Source: Phytohabitans aurantiacus
Lineage (GTDB): Bacteria > Actinomycetota > Actinomycetes > Mycobacteriales > Micromonosporaceae
Reading direction: 5' to 3'
Assembly: GCF_027923225.1 (NCBI RefSeq)
Contig: NZ_BSDI01000028.1
Location: forward strand, 21,941-85,940
DNA length: 64,000 nucleotides
Part shown: piece by piece, positions 15,676-24,632 of the stretch
Layout: every line of letters begins with the position of its first letter
How positions within the stretch are numbered: position 1 is the stretch's first letter
Position numbers and translations under genes: made by a program
The notes under the pieces: generated by a model
Database searches by the model: none
Seen by the model: the letters and a program-made list of their open reading frames with translations, nothing else
Told to the model about the DNA's origin: nothing

Positions 15676-17880
15676 ATGGCCTCGTTCCTCTACCGGTTGG
15701 GCCGGTTGGCCTTCCGCCGCCGGCGGTGGGTCGCCGGCGCCTGGCTGGCGGTCCTGGCCGCGGCGCTGATCGGCGCCTTCGCGCTGTCCGGGCCGACGCA
15801 GGACTCGTTCAGCATTCCGGGCACCCAGTCGCAGAAAGCGATCGATCTGCTCGCCGAGCGGTTCCCGCAGGCGTCGGCTGGCGGTGCCACCGCCCGGGTG
15901 GTGTTCGCCGCGCCCGACGGGCAGACGCTCAGCAAGCCCGCCTACAAGGCGGCGGTCGAGAAGGCGGTCGCCGACCTGGAGCAGGCGCCGCAGGTGGCCT
16001 CGGTCAGCGACCCGTTCAGCTCCGGCGCGGTCAACCAGGCCGGCACGATCGGGTTCGCCGAGGCCACCTACCAGGTGCCGGGCGACGACGTGTCCGATGC
16101 CGCGCGTGCCGCCCTCACCAGCGTGGTCGACCAGGCCCGGGCCAGCGGGCTGAGCGTCGAGGTCGGCGGTGACGCGCTGGCCGTCGACGCGAAGCAGGGC
16201 CTCGGCGAGATCATCGGCGTGGTCGTCGCCGCGCTTGTCCTCGTCATCACGTTCGGATCTCTGATCGCCGCCGGACTACCGCTGCTGACCGCCATCCTCG
16301 GCATCGCCATCGGCATCGGTGTGATCACCGCGGCATCCGGGTTCGTCGACCTGTCGTCCAATACCCCGACCCTCGCGCTGATGCTCGGCCTGGCCGTCGC
16401 GATCGACTATGCCCTGTTCATTGTCTCCCGCTACCGGCACGAACTTGCCGCTGGACATGAGCCGCAGGAGGCCGCCGGCCGGGCGGTCGGCACCGCCGGT
16501 TCCGCGGTCGTCTTCGCTGGCCTGACCGTGATCATCGCTTTGGCCGCGCTGTCGGTCGTCGGGATCCCGTTCCTGACTCAGATGGGCGTGGCTGCCGCGT
16601 TCACCGTCGCTGTGTCCGTTGTGATCGCGTTGACCCTGCTGCCGGCGTTGCTTGGCTTTGCCGGTCGGCGGATCGCCGGCGGGCGGATCCCCGGGCTGCG
16701 CGCCCGAGACACGGAAACCGACAGCCGCACCACCTTCGGCGTGCGGTGGGCGCGGTTGATAGCCCGCCGGCCCGTGGCGGTGCTGCTGCTCGCGGTCGTC
16801 GGGCTCGGTGTGGTCGCCCTGCCCACGCTGGACATGCGGTTGGGGATGTCTGATGACAGCACCGCCGCCAAGGACACCACCCAGCGCAAGGCGTACGACC
16901 TGCTCTCCGAAGGGTTCGGGCCGGGCTTCAACGGGCCGCTGGTCGTCGTCGTCGACGTGCCGAACGCGGCCGCGCAGCAGGCGGCCACCCAGGTGGCCGA
17001 GCGGATCCGCGGCATCGAGGACGTCAGCGCGGTCACTGAGCCGGCGGTCAACCAGGCCGGCGACACCGCGATCCTGACCGTCATCCCGGACAGCGGCCCC
17101 AGCACCGAAGCGACCAAGGACCTGGTCCGGGCCATCCGGCAGCAGGACGGCGCGGTGCCCGGCGCGGCCATCGCCGTCACCGGGCTGACCGCCATCAACA
17201 TCGACATCTCGGCCAAGCTTGGTGCCGCGCTGATCCCGTACCTCGCGGTCGTGGTCGGCCTCGCGTTCATCCTGCTCATGTTGGTGTTCCGGTCCCTGCT
17301 GGTGCCCCTGAAGGCAACCGTTGGGTTCCTGCTCAGCATCGCGGCTACCTTCGGCGCGGTGGTGGCGGTCTTCCAGAAGGGGTGGTTCGCCGGCGCGCTC
17401 GGCGTCGACCAGGTCGGACCGATCACCAGCTTCCTGCCGGTCATCCTGATCGGCATCGTGTTCGGCCTGGCCATGGACTACCAGGTCTTCCTGGTCACCC
17501 GCATGCGCGAGGAGTACGTGCACGGCACCGAGGCACGCAAGGCCGTGATCGCCGGGTTCGGGCACGGCGCCCGGGTCGTCACCGCCGCGGCCATCATCAT
17601 GATCAGCGTCTTCTCAGGGTTCATCCTGGCTCCGGACGCGATCATCAAGTCGATCGGATTCGCCCTCGGCATCGCCGTACTCTTCGACGCCCTGATCGTC
17701 CGCATGACCATCGTGCCGGCTGTCATGACCTTGCTCGGCAAGTCCGCCTGGTGGCTGCCGCGCTGGCTCGACAAGCTCCTGCCCAATGTGGACGTCGAAG
17801 GCGAGAAGCTGCGCCACGAACTCGAGGACACACCCGAACCGGTCCCGTCCGAACCAGCGGCCGAACGCGTATCGGTCTAA
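15676..17880 (+). CDS. MMPL/RND-family transporter
   Basis: Start ATG 15676, with AGGAG 10 nt upstream, gives 734 residues. Architecture is typical: N-terminal helix (WVAGAWLAVLAAALIGAF), a large extracytoplasmic loop, five or six helices, a second loop, then five or six more helices. The conserved AIDYALFIVSRYRHE motif of helix 4 and the matching MDYQVFLVTRMREEY motif in the second half are clear. These carry the Asp-Tyr pair of proton-driven MmpL pumps. Substrates in the family are lipids or drugs. It is divergent from the two-component system, which likely regulates it. Confidence 0.95.
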   Translation: MASFLYRLGRLAFRRRRWVAGAWLAVLAAALIGAFALSGPTQDSFSIPGTQSQKAIDLLAERFPQASAGGATARVVFAAPDGQTLSKPAYKAAVEKAVADLEQAPQVASVSDPFSSGAVNQAGTIGFAEATYQVPGDDVSDAARAALTSVVDQARASGLSVEVGGDALAVDAKQGLGEIIGVVVAALVLVITFGSLIAAGLPLLTAILGIAIGIGVITAASGFVDLSSNTPTLALMLGLAVAIDYALFIVSRYRHELAAGHEPQEAAGRAVGTAGSAVVFAGLTVIIALAALSVVGIPFLTQMGVAAAFTVAVSVVIALTLLPALLGFAGRRIAGGRIPGLRARDTETDSRTTFGVRWARLIARRPVAVLLLAVVGLGVVALPTLDMRLGMSDDSTAAKDTTQRKAYDLLSEGFGPGFNGPLVVVVDVPNAAAQQAATQVAERIRGIEDVSAVTEPAVNQAGDTAILTVIPDSGPSTEATKDLVRAIRQQDGAVPGAAIAVTGLTAINIDISAKLGAALIPYLAVVVGLAFILLMLVFRSLLVPLKATVGFLLSIAATFGAVVAVFQKGWFAGALGVDQVGPITSFLPVILIGIVFGLAMDYQVFLVTRMREEYVHGTEARKAVIAGFGHGARVVTAAAIIMISVFSGFILAPDAIIKSIGFALGIAVLFDALIVRMTIVPAVMTLLGKSAWWLPRWLDKLLPNVDVEGEKLRHELEDTPEPVPSEPAAERVSV

Positions 17881-17900
17881 CGCATCGCACTCCCTCCCCA

Positions 17901-17934
17901 GGGGCCGCCGCCAGCCGACAGCGGCGGCGGCCCC
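17901..17934 (+). terminator. GC-rich hairpin after the MMPL gene
   Basis: GGGGCCGCCGCC and GGCGGCGGCCCC form a perfect 12-bp stem with a 10-nt loop, 20 bp past the transporter stop. It fits an actinobacterial terminator lacking a U-tract. Confidence 0.7.
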
Positions 17935-17965
17935 ACCCTTAGCCGTTCCGCGAAAGGAGGCCGCG

Positions 17966-18136
17966 ATGAGCGTCGACCACGATGCGGCACGCCCGCGCCT
18001 CGCCGCTCCGCGGCTGCGGTGCGCGATCCGACAGAAGGTGCCGGAGCTGGTTGCCGCCGGAGTTTATGCAGGATCCCGAGGGCAACGAGTTCTGCGTCGC
18101 TTGATGCCACGATCAGTGGGCAGGCCGGCGTCCTGA
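17966..18136 (+). pseudogene. Small ORF over a decayed VOC/glyoxalase gene
   Basis: A strong AAGGAGG site precedes ATG 17966, but the frame yields only 56 residues with no known fold. In another frame at 18061-18103 the DNA reads FMQDPEGNEFCVA and stops, which is the classic C-terminal end of glyoxalase/VOC proteins. The gene was therefore probably a VOC protein whose middle was deleted, leaving the start signal and the tail out of frame. A new small gene cannot be fully excluded. Confidence 0.5.
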
Positions 18137-18690
18137 TCTGCCGCAGACAACGCGCGCGGGGCGCGATTGCGGCTCAGGTTGCGTAACGGATGCTGCCCGG
18201 GGTGGCAGGGGCCATGCCTGTTCCGCGTTGAGTTGCTCCGCGTTACGTGGGATGGCAAGGCCCTCATGATCTTGCCGCCGTGGCCCGGCGACGAACCGCC
18301 GCGACTACCACAGATGGCCCTGAACTGGGAAAACGCGGTTCTTATTCTGCCACGTATGGTCCACCCGAAACGCGTACCCAACGCGCCCCAAAACGCGTAC
18401 CCCGGACGCGGCCCGAAACGCGGAGGCAGACGCGCCCCGAGCGCACTGTTCGCAAGGCGGCGCGAACCGCGAGCCGGCCGATGCGATGATCTGAACACCA
18501 AGGAGCGCTGTCCGGGCTGACCTGCACTGTTAGGTCTTGTCAGATCGGGTCAGGTCCGGGCCGCGTTCGCGCGACCTGACCGTTGCCGTCTGAGCAGTGT
18601 CGGCAAGTCGGTGCCGCGCATGGACACCCGGGCTGGCGGTGCGGCACCCGCCGTCGAGCTGGCTGTTCCTTCGGTCGGGGCGGCTTGTGG
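18137..18690. other. Gap with dispersed repeats
   Basis: No gene is seen. It holds the 49-bp repeat copy at 18316-18364 and, next to it, two runs of an ACGCGTACCC-type motif (near 18368 and 18392) that also occur at 12869-12881 beside the tRNA-Val scar. It separates the MMPL region from the chaperone operon. Confidence 0.5.
18316..18364. repeat. 49-bp direct repeat, copy 1
   Basis: It differs by one base from 27304-27352 and lies in the same orientation. Together the two copies bracket the chaperone operon. Confidence 0.9.
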
Positions 18691-20364
18691 TCACCGGCCC
18701 GGGGAGCGGCCGGTCCTGGCGAGGTGTTCGTGGACGAGGCGGACCGCCATGGCTCCCTCGCCTACCGCGGATGCGACCCGCTTGATGGATCCGCTGCGCA
18801 CGTCGCCCACGGCGAAGACGCCGGGGCGGCTGGTCTCCAGGAGATCGGGTTGGCGGTCGCTCGGCGGGGCCGGCGCGGCTGCCGGTCCGGTGTGGACGTA
18901 GCCGTGGTCGTCGAGCGCGAGGCGCCCGGCGAGCCAGCCCGTACACGGCTGGGCTCCGATGAAAACGAAGAGCAGGCTTGCATCGAGCGTGTGGCGTACG
19001 CCGGTGTGGGTGTCCTCCGCGATGACCGCTTCGAGCTGCCCGTCGCGGCCCACCAGCTCGCGCACCGCAGCGCGCCGCAGCACCTCGACGCGGGGGTCGC
19101 GCTCGATCTGGTCGACCAGGTAGCGGGACATGTCGCGGCCCAGGTCGTCGTGGCGGATCAGCAGCCGTACGGCGGCCGCGTGCTGGGCCAGGTAGACGGC
19201 GGCCTGGCCGGCGGAGTTGCCGCCACCCACGACGACCACCGGCTGCCGCAGGCAGAGCCGGGCCTCCACGATCGTGGCGGCGTAGTAGACGCTGGTGCCC
19301 TCGAACTCGTCCAGCCGCGGCACGTCGAGCCTGCGGTAGCGGGCACCAGTGGCGATCACCACGGTGCGGGTGCGGAGCTCCGTGCCGTCTTCGATCCGTA
19401 CGGTGTGGAAACCGTCCCGTTGCTCCAGGCCGGTCGCCGCAGTGGGCACGGTGATCGTGGCGCCGAACTTCTCGGCCTGGATGACGGCCCGGTCGGCGAG
19501 CTCCGCACCGGAGATCCCGGCCGGGAAGCCGAGGTAGTTCTCGATGCGGGCGGACGTGCTGGCCTGGCCGCCGGTGCCGATAGCGTCCAGCACCACGGTC
19601 GTCAGTCCTTCCGAGGCGCCGTAGACGGCGGCGGCGAGCCCGGCCGGGCCGGCGCCGACGATGACGAGGTCGAGTTCGGACTCGGGCGGGTCGCGCGTGG
19701 GCAGGCCGATGATGTGGGCCAGCTCGGCGTTGGTGGGATTGCGGAGCACCTGCTCGTTGCCCAGGATCACCACCGGCGTGTCCGTGGGGGTGACGCTCAT
19801 GTGCCGCAGCAGCGCCTCGGCGCCGGCGTCGTCGTCGAGGTCGATCCACGTGTGCGGAAGGCGGTTGCGGGCGGCGAACTCGCGCAGCCGCCGGGTGTCG
19901 GGTGAGAACCGCGAGCCGATGAGCCGGATGCCGGAGACCGCGCCGATCAGCATTTCGCGGCGGCAGATGAAGGCCCGCAGGATCACGTCGCCCAGTCTGG
20001 GATCGCGGGAGACCAGCTCGCGCAGGGCCGGCAGCGGTACGGCGAGCACCTCGCCCGGTGTGTCGACCACCGCCGAGACGAACGAGGGCTGGCCGGTGAG
20101 CAGGCCCAGCTCGTCGAGGAACCGGCCGGGGCCGTGGACCTTGACCAGCCGCTCCTCGGCGGTGCCGTACCCCTCGAAGATCGCGACCGTGCCGGCCAGG
20201 ACGACGAAGAAGTCCCGGTGCCGTTCCCCTTCCCGGACCAGCACGTCACCGGCGCGGGTGGGGCGCCGCTCGCCGTACCGGCGCAGCGCCTCGATCTGGT
20301 CGTCGCCCAGGCGGGGAAAGGCCCCGGCGACGTCGGGTGTCTCGGCAAGGGTGCCGGACGTCAT
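18691..20364 (-). CDS. CNB-domain FAD reductase, TrxR-like, no CxxC
   Basis: 557 residues from ATG 20364. Residues ~15-135 form a cyclic-nucleotide-binding-type barrel (GDVLVREGERHRDFFVVLAG). Residues ~165-240 resemble a thioredoxin-like domain without cysteines. Residues ~250-550 are a thioredoxin-reductase-like FAD/NAD(P) domain, with LVIVGAGPAGLAAAVYGASEG for FAD, VVVVGGGNSAGQAA for NAD(P)H and GVFAVGDVRSGS near the end. Where thioredoxin reductases have CATC, this protein has YYAAT, so it cannot reduce a disulfide in the classical way. The start overlaps the thioredoxin stop (ATGA), making it the last gene of the chaperone operon. It may transfer electrons to another partner. Confidence 0.88.
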   Translation of the reverse strand: MTSGTLAETPDVAGAFPRLGDDQIEALRRYGERRPTRAGDVLVREGERHRDFFVVLAGTVAIFEGYGTAEERLVKVHGPGRFLDELGLLTGQPSFVSAVVDTPGEVLAVPLPALRELVSRDPRLGDVILRAFICRREMLIGAVSGIRLIGSRFSPDTRRLREFAARNRLPHTWIDLDDDAGAEALLRHMSVTPTDTPVVILGNEQVLRNPTNAELAHIIGLPTRDPPESELDLVIVGAGPAGLAAAVYGASEGLTTVVLDAIGTGGQASTSARIENYLGFPAGISGAELADRAVIQAEKFGATITVPTAATGLEQRDGFHTVRIEDGTELRTRTVVIATGARYRRLDVPRLDEFEGTSVYYAATIVEARLCLRQPVVVVGGGNSAGQAAVYLAQHAAAVRLLIRHDDLGRDMSRYLVDQIERDPRVEVLRRAAVRELVGRDGQLEAVIAEDTHTGVRHTLDASLLFVFIGAQPCTGWLAGRLALDDHGYVHTGPAAAPAPPSDRQPDLLETSRPGVFAVGDVRSGSIKRVASAVGEGAMAVRLVHEHLARTGRSPGR

Positions 20365-20789
20365 GTCCGGGACCCCAGTGCGTCGTCGACCCATCGGCGC
20401 AGAACGTGCGCCGGCGCGGCACCGGCCTGGCGCGCGACGACCTGCCCGTCGCGCAGCACCATGAGGGTCGGCACGGCCTGCACGGAGAACCGCTGTGACA
20501 GCTGGGGCGCGGTGTCCACATTGACCTTGACCAGCTTCAGCCGGCCCGCGAGGTCGCGGGCCACCTGTTCGAGCGCGGGGCTGACCTGGCGGCACGGGCC
20601 GCACCACGGCGCCCACAGGTCGACCAGCACCGGGACGGCGGCGTGCTCGGCGACCTCGGCGAACGTGTCGTCGCCGGCTTCGGCCAGCCAGGGCAGGTCC
20701 TGGTGGCAGCCGCCGCAGCGCGGTTTGCCGGTCGCCGCGGCGGGCACCCGGTTCTTGCGCCCGCAGTTCGGACACTCGACGACCCTCAT
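20361..20789 (-). CDS. trxC: Thioredoxin 2 type (zinc ribbon)
   Basis: 142 residues. An N-terminal zinc ribbon has two CxxC pairs (VECPNCGRK and PRCGGCHQ). A thioredoxin fold follows, with the active site LWAPWCGPCRQ and the cis-Pro segment VQAVPTLMVLRDG. This matches TrxC-type thioredoxins used under oxidative stress. It overlaps the ClpB stop by ATGA upstream and the FAD reductase start by ATGA downstream, so all three are translationally coupled. It likely keeps thiols reduced during protein rescue. Confidence 0.93.
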   Translation of the reverse strand: MRVVECPNCGRKNRVPAAATGKPRCGGCHQDLPWLAEAGDDTFAEVAEHAAVPVLVDLWAPWCGPCRQVSPALEQVARDLAGRLKLVKVNVDTAPQLSQRFSVQAVPTLMVLRDGQVVARQAGAAPAHVLRRWVDDALGSRT

Positions 20790-23398
20790 GGCGCGGCGTG
20801 GGTGACGGTCAGTTCGCCGCCGGACACGTCGACCCGGATCACCGCGCCCGCGCGGACGTCCCCGCCGAGAAGGGCGCGGCCGATGCGGGTCTCGACCTCG
20901 CGGGCGATGTGCCGGCGCAGTGGGCGGGCGCCGTAGACCGGGTCGAAGCCCTGCCGGGCGATGAGGCGCTGGGCCTCCTCGCTGACCTCCAGCTGCATCT
21001 GCCGGTCGGCGAGGCGGGTACGCAGGTCGTTGAACATGAGGTTCACGATGCGTTCGATCTCGGGTTGGGTGAGCGGCTTGAACAGTACGATGTCGTCGAC
21101 CCGGTTGAGGAACTCGGGCCGGAAGTGCCGGCGCAGCTCGCCCATGACCGCGGTGCGGGCGTCGTCCTTGATCTCACCGTCCGCGGTGACGCCATCGAGC
21201 AGGTACCCCGACCCGATGTTGGAGGTCATGATGAGGACGGTGTTGCGGAAGTCGACGGTGCGGCCCTGCGCGTCGGTGAGCCGGCCGTCGTCGAGCATCT
21301 GCAACAGGGTGTTGAACACGTCGGCGTGCGCCTTCTCGATCTCGTCGAACAGCACCACCGAGTACGGCTTGCGGCGTACCGCCTCGGTGAGCTGGCCGCC
21401 CTCCTCGTAACCGACGTAACCGGGCGGCGCGCCGAGAAGGCGGCTGACGGTGTGCCGTTCCTGGTACTCGCTCATGTCGATGCGGACGATGTTGTCCTCG
21501 GTGTCGAACAGCGCTGCCGCGAGCGAACGCGCCAACTCGGTCTTGCCGACCCCGGTCGGCCCCAGGAAGATGAACGACCCGATCGGCCGGCGCGGATCCT
21601 TGATGCCGGAACGCGCGCGGATGATGGCGTCGGCGACCAGCTGCACCGCCTCGTCCTGGCCGACCACCCGCTGGTGCAGGATCTGGTCCAGGCGCAGCAG
21701 CTTGTCCCGCTCTCCCTCGGTGAGGCGGCTGACCGGGATGCCCGTCCAGCGCGACACGATCGAGGCGATCTCCTCTTCGGTGACCACCTCGCGCAGCAGC
21801 CGCTTGCCGCCCTGCCGGGACGAGAGCCGATCCTCCTCGGACGCCAGCCGCCGCTCCAATTCGGGGAGCTTGCCGTGGCGCAGCTCGGCCGCGCGGTTGA
21901 GCTCGTAGTTCCGCTCGGCCTCCTCGGCGTCGTGCCGTACCTGTTCGATCTCCTGGCGCAGCTCCTGCACCCGGCGCAGCGCCTGGCGCTCCGCCTCCCA
22001 CTGCGCCCGCAGCGCGTCGGCCTCCGCGCGCAGGTCGGACAGCTCCTTGCGGAGCTGGTCCAGCCGCACCCGGCTCGCCTGGTCGTCCTCTTTGGACAGC
22101 GCGGCTTCCTCGATCTCCAGCCGGGTCACCCGCCGGCTCAGCTCGTCGAGCTCGGCCGGCATCGAGTCGATCTCGGTTCGGAGCATCGCGCAGGCCTCGT
22201 CGACCAGGTCGATAGCCTTGTCCGGCAGGAACCGGTCGGAGATGTAGCGGTGGCTGAGCGTCACGGCGGACACCAGCGCGTTGTCGGCGATCTTCACGCC
22301 GTGGAAGACCTCCAGGCGCTCGCGCAGGCCGCGCAGGATCGAGATGGCGTCCTCTTCGGATGGTTCGTCCACGAGTACCGGCTGGAACCGGCGCTCCAGC
22401 GCGGCGTCCTTCTCGACGTGCTGGCGGTACTCGTCGACCGTGGTGGCGCCGATCATGTGCAGCTCACCCCGGGCCAGCATCGGCTTGAGCATGTTGCCGG
22501 CGTCCATCGCCCCTTCGGCGGCGCCCGCCCCGACGACGGTGTGCAGCTCGTCGACGAATAGCAGGATCCGACCCTCGCCGGCCCGGACCTCGTTCAGCAC
22601 GGCCTTGAGTCGCTCCTCGAACTCGCCGCGGTACTTGGCGCCGGCCACCAGCGAACCCATGTCGAGGGCGAAGACGGTCTTGTCGCGCAGCCCTTCGGGT
22701 ATGTCGCCGCGGGTGATCCGCTGGGCCAGGCCCTCGACGATGGCGGTCTTGCCGACGCCCGGGTCGCCGATCAGGACTGGGTTGTTCTTGGTCTTGCGCG
22801 ACAGGATCTGGATCACGCGGCGGATCTCGCCGTCCCGGCCGATGACCGGGTCGAGCTTGCCGGCCGCTGCGTCGGCGACTAGGTCCCGGCCGTACTTGGA
22901 CAGCGCCTCGTACGCCACCTCCGGCATCGCCGAGGTGACCCGTTGGTTGCCGCGGATCTCGGTGAGTGCCTGCAGGAACCGGTCGCGGGTCAGCCCCTGC
23001 TGGCGCAGCAGCCGGCCCGCCGTGGTCTGCGTGCCCTCGTCGAGGAGGGCGATCACCAGGTGCTCGACGGAGACGTACTCGTCCTTGAGCCGTTTCGCCT
23101 CCCGCTGCGCGGCGTCGAGCAGCCGGGACATGCGCTGGGTCACGAAGACCTGTCCAGGCGCGGCGCCCGGGCCGCTGACCCGGGGCCGGCGGTTCAGCTC
23201 GGCCTCCAGCTCCTTGCGCAGCCCATCGGGGTCGGCGCCGGCCGTCGCCAGCAGCCGGGGCGCCAAGCCGTCCGGCTGGTCGAGCAGCGCGAACAGCAGG
23301 TGCTCGCCGTCGACCTCGGTGTGCCCGAAGCGCAGCGCCTTGGTCTGCGCGTCGTGCAACGCCTCCTGGGACTTCTGGGTCAGACGGTTCAGGTCCAT
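20786..23398 (-). CDS. clpB: ClpB disaggregase
   Basis: 870 residues, full length for ClpB. The N-domain repeats (residues ~1-145) are followed by AAA-1 with Walker A GDPGVGKT and Walker B ILLFVDELHT. A long coiled-coil middle domain (~410-530, rich in Arg/Glu) precedes AAA-2 with GPTGVGKTE and VVLFDEIEKAH. The C-terminal D2 small domain with GARPLRRHI is present. It extracts proteins from aggregates with DnaK, DnaJ and GrpE, all encoded just upstream. The start overlaps the cbpM stop by 10 nt. Confidence 0.97.
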   Translation of the reverse strand: MDLNRLTQKSQEALHDAQTKALRFGHTEVDGEHLLFALLDQPDGLAPRLLATAGADPDGLRKELEAELNRRPRVSGPGAAPGQVFVTQRMSRLLDAAQREAKRLKDEYVSVEHLVIALLDEGTQTTAGRLLRQQGLTRDRFLQALTEIRGNQRVTSAMPEVAYEALSKYGRDLVADAAAGKLDPVIGRDGEIRRVIQILSRKTKNNPVLIGDPGVGKTAIVEGLAQRITRGDIPEGLRDKTVFALDMGSLVAGAKYRGEFEERLKAVLNEVRAGEGRILLFVDELHTVVGAGAAEGAMDAGNMLKPMLARGELHMIGATTVDEYRQHVEKDAALERRFQPVLVDEPSEEDAISILRGLRERLEVFHGVKIADNALVSAVTLSHRYISDRFLPDKAIDLVDEACAMLRTEIDSMPAELDELSRRVTRLEIEEAALSKEDDQASRVRLDQLRKELSDLRAEADALRAQWEAERQALRRVQELRQEIEQVRHDAEEAERNYELNRAAELRHGKLPELERRLASEEDRLSSRQGGKRLLREVVTEEEIASIVSRWTGIPVSRLTEGERDKLLRLDQILHQRVVGQDEAVQLVADAIIRARSGIKDPRRPIGSFIFLGPTGVGKTELARSLAAALFDTEDNIVRIDMSEYQERHTVSRLLGAPPGYVGYEEGGQLTEAVRRKPYSVVLFDEIEKAHADVFNTLLQMLDDGRLTDAQGRTVDFRNTVLIMTSNIGSGYLLDGVTADGEIKDDARTAVMGELRRHFRPEFLNRVDDIVLFKPLTQPEIERIVNLMFNDLRTRLADRQMQLEVSEEAQRLIARQGFDPVYGARPLRRHIAREVETRIGRALLGGDVRAGAVIRVDVSGGELTVTHAAP

Positions 23399-23718
23399 GG
23401 TCGGTCTCCGGTCCGTCGAGATGGTGTCTTGTGCAGCGCCCGTTCCAGGTCGGCGATCCGGTCCAGGAGATCAATCACCACGCCGAGCGCGGCGTAGTTC
23501 ACCCCGAGCCCGGCGCGCAGCCGCCGGATCCGGGCCAGCGCGAACAGGTCCGCGGGACGGAACCACAGCTCGCCCGCCGCGCCCCGCTCCGGGTCGAGCA
23601 GCCCCAGCGCCACCAACCGGAATACGAGGTCCGGGTGCACCTGCCCCACCCGGCAGAACGCCTCCAGGTCGAACCGGCGTGGGTCCGCACTTGTGACGCG
23701 TACGAGGGCGTAGGTCAT
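23389..23718 (-). CDS. cbpM: CbpM/MerR-like chaperone modulator
   Basis: 109 residues from ATG 23718, with a strong GAGGAGGGG site. A short helix-turn-helix-like segment (FCRVGQVHPDLVFRLVALGLLDPE) is followed by LWFRPADLFALARIRRLRAGLGVNYAALGVVIDLLDRI, matching the MerR-related CbpM family. CbpM normally binds and inhibits the CbpA J-domain, and the preceding gene encodes exactly such a partner. Overlaps with both neighbours support a stoichiometric pair. DNA binding as a repressor is possible but unproven. Confidence 0.82.
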   Translation of the reverse strand: MTYALVRVTSADPRRFDLEAFCRVGQVHPDLVFRLVALGLLDPERGAAGELWFRPADLFALARIRRLRAGLGVNYAALGVVIDLLDRIADLERALHKTPSRRTGDRPWT

Positions 23719-24632
23719 GATCCCCTCCTCGGGTCGAACCTGGAGGCGGCGGCGAGTTGCTCGAACAACCGCCGCTCCTCGTCCGTGAGCCGATCCGGGA
23801 CCATGATCTTGACCTCGGCGAACAGGTCGCCCGGCTGGCCTCGCGGGTTGGGCAGGCCGCGCCCGCGCAGGCGCAGCCGCCGTCCGGACGACGTGCCGGC
23901 GGGGACCTTCACCTTGGCCTCGCCGCCCGGTGTGTCGATCACGACCGACGCGCCCAGCGCCGCCTCCCAGGGCGCCAGCGGAAGGTCGACGGAGATGTTC
24001 CGCCCGTCCACCCGGTACCGGGGGTGCGGGGCGACCCGGACGACCAGGTACAGGTCGCCGGCCGCGGCGCCGTCGCTGCCGCGACCACCCTGCCCGGCCA
24101 GGCGGATGCGCTGTCCATCGGTCACGCCCGCCGGGATCGTGACGTCCAGACTGCGCCCGTCGAGCGTGATCCGGCGGCGCCCGCCCCGGTAGGCGTCCTC
24201 GACCGAGAGCACCAGTTCGGCCTCCTGGTCGGCGCCGGGCACTGGACCCCAGCCGCGCCGGCCCCGGCCGCCGAACATGCTGCCCAGCAGATCCTCCAGG
24301 TCGATCCCCTCGGCGTCGGCGTAGGTGAACGGCCCGCCGTGGGCCTGGCCCGCCCCGGCTCGCGCCCGGCCGCGGGCCTGCGCCCACGTCGACGGATCGA
24401 CGTCCGGAGGTACCTGGCGGAAGTCGGCGCCGAACGCGTCGTAGCGCTTGCGGGTATCCGGGTCGGACAGCACGTCGTACGCCTCGGAGATCTCCTTGAA
24501 CCTGTCCTCCGCGCCGGGGTCGGAGTTCACGTCCGGGTGGTACGTGCGCGCCAGCTTGCGGTACGCCCGCTGGATCTCGTCCTGGCTGGCGTTCCTCGGC
24601 ACCCCAAGGGCCTCGTAGAAGTCGCGAGCCAT
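23715..24632 (-). CDS. cbpA: CbpA-type DnaJ co-chaperone
   Basis: 305 residues. The J-domain (1-70) has YRKLARTYHPDVNSD with the HPD loop. A Gly/Phe-type linker follows, then two substrate-binding beta domains (ELVLSVEDAYRGGRRRITL, and later PLAPWEAALGASVVI with VPAGTSSG). No zinc-finger Cys repeats are present, so it is CbpA-like rather than DnaJ type I. It would deliver substrates to the DnaK encoded upstream. It starts directly at the grpE stop (TAG-ATG) and overlaps cbpM by ATGA. Confidence 0.94.
   Translation of the reverse strand: MARDFYEALGVPRNASQDEIQRAYRKLARTYHPDVNSDPGAEDRFKEISEAYDVLSDPDTRKRYDAFGADFRQVPPDVDPSTWAQARGRARAGAGQAHGGPFTYADAEGIDLEDLLGSMFGGRGRRGWGPVPGADQEAELVLSVEDAYRGGRRRITLDGRSLDVTIPAGVTDGQRIRLAGQGGRGSDGAAAGDLYLVVRVAPHPRYRVDGRNISVDLPLAPWEAALGASVVIDTPGGEAKVKVPAGTSSGRRLRLRGRGLPNPRGQPGDLFAEVKIMVPDRLTDEERRLFEQLAAASRFDPRRGS

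Noticed and set aside
20798..22561. Long plus-strand frame opposite clpB
   Set aside because: It is a shadow of the clpB codon pattern in high-GC DNA, without a ribosome site or a known fold. Similar shadows exist opposite dnaK, the J-protein and the MMPL gene.
22281..23696. Plus-strand Ser/Arg-rich frame opposite clpB and cbpM
   Set aside because: Composition is typical of an antisense frame in high-GC coding DNA.
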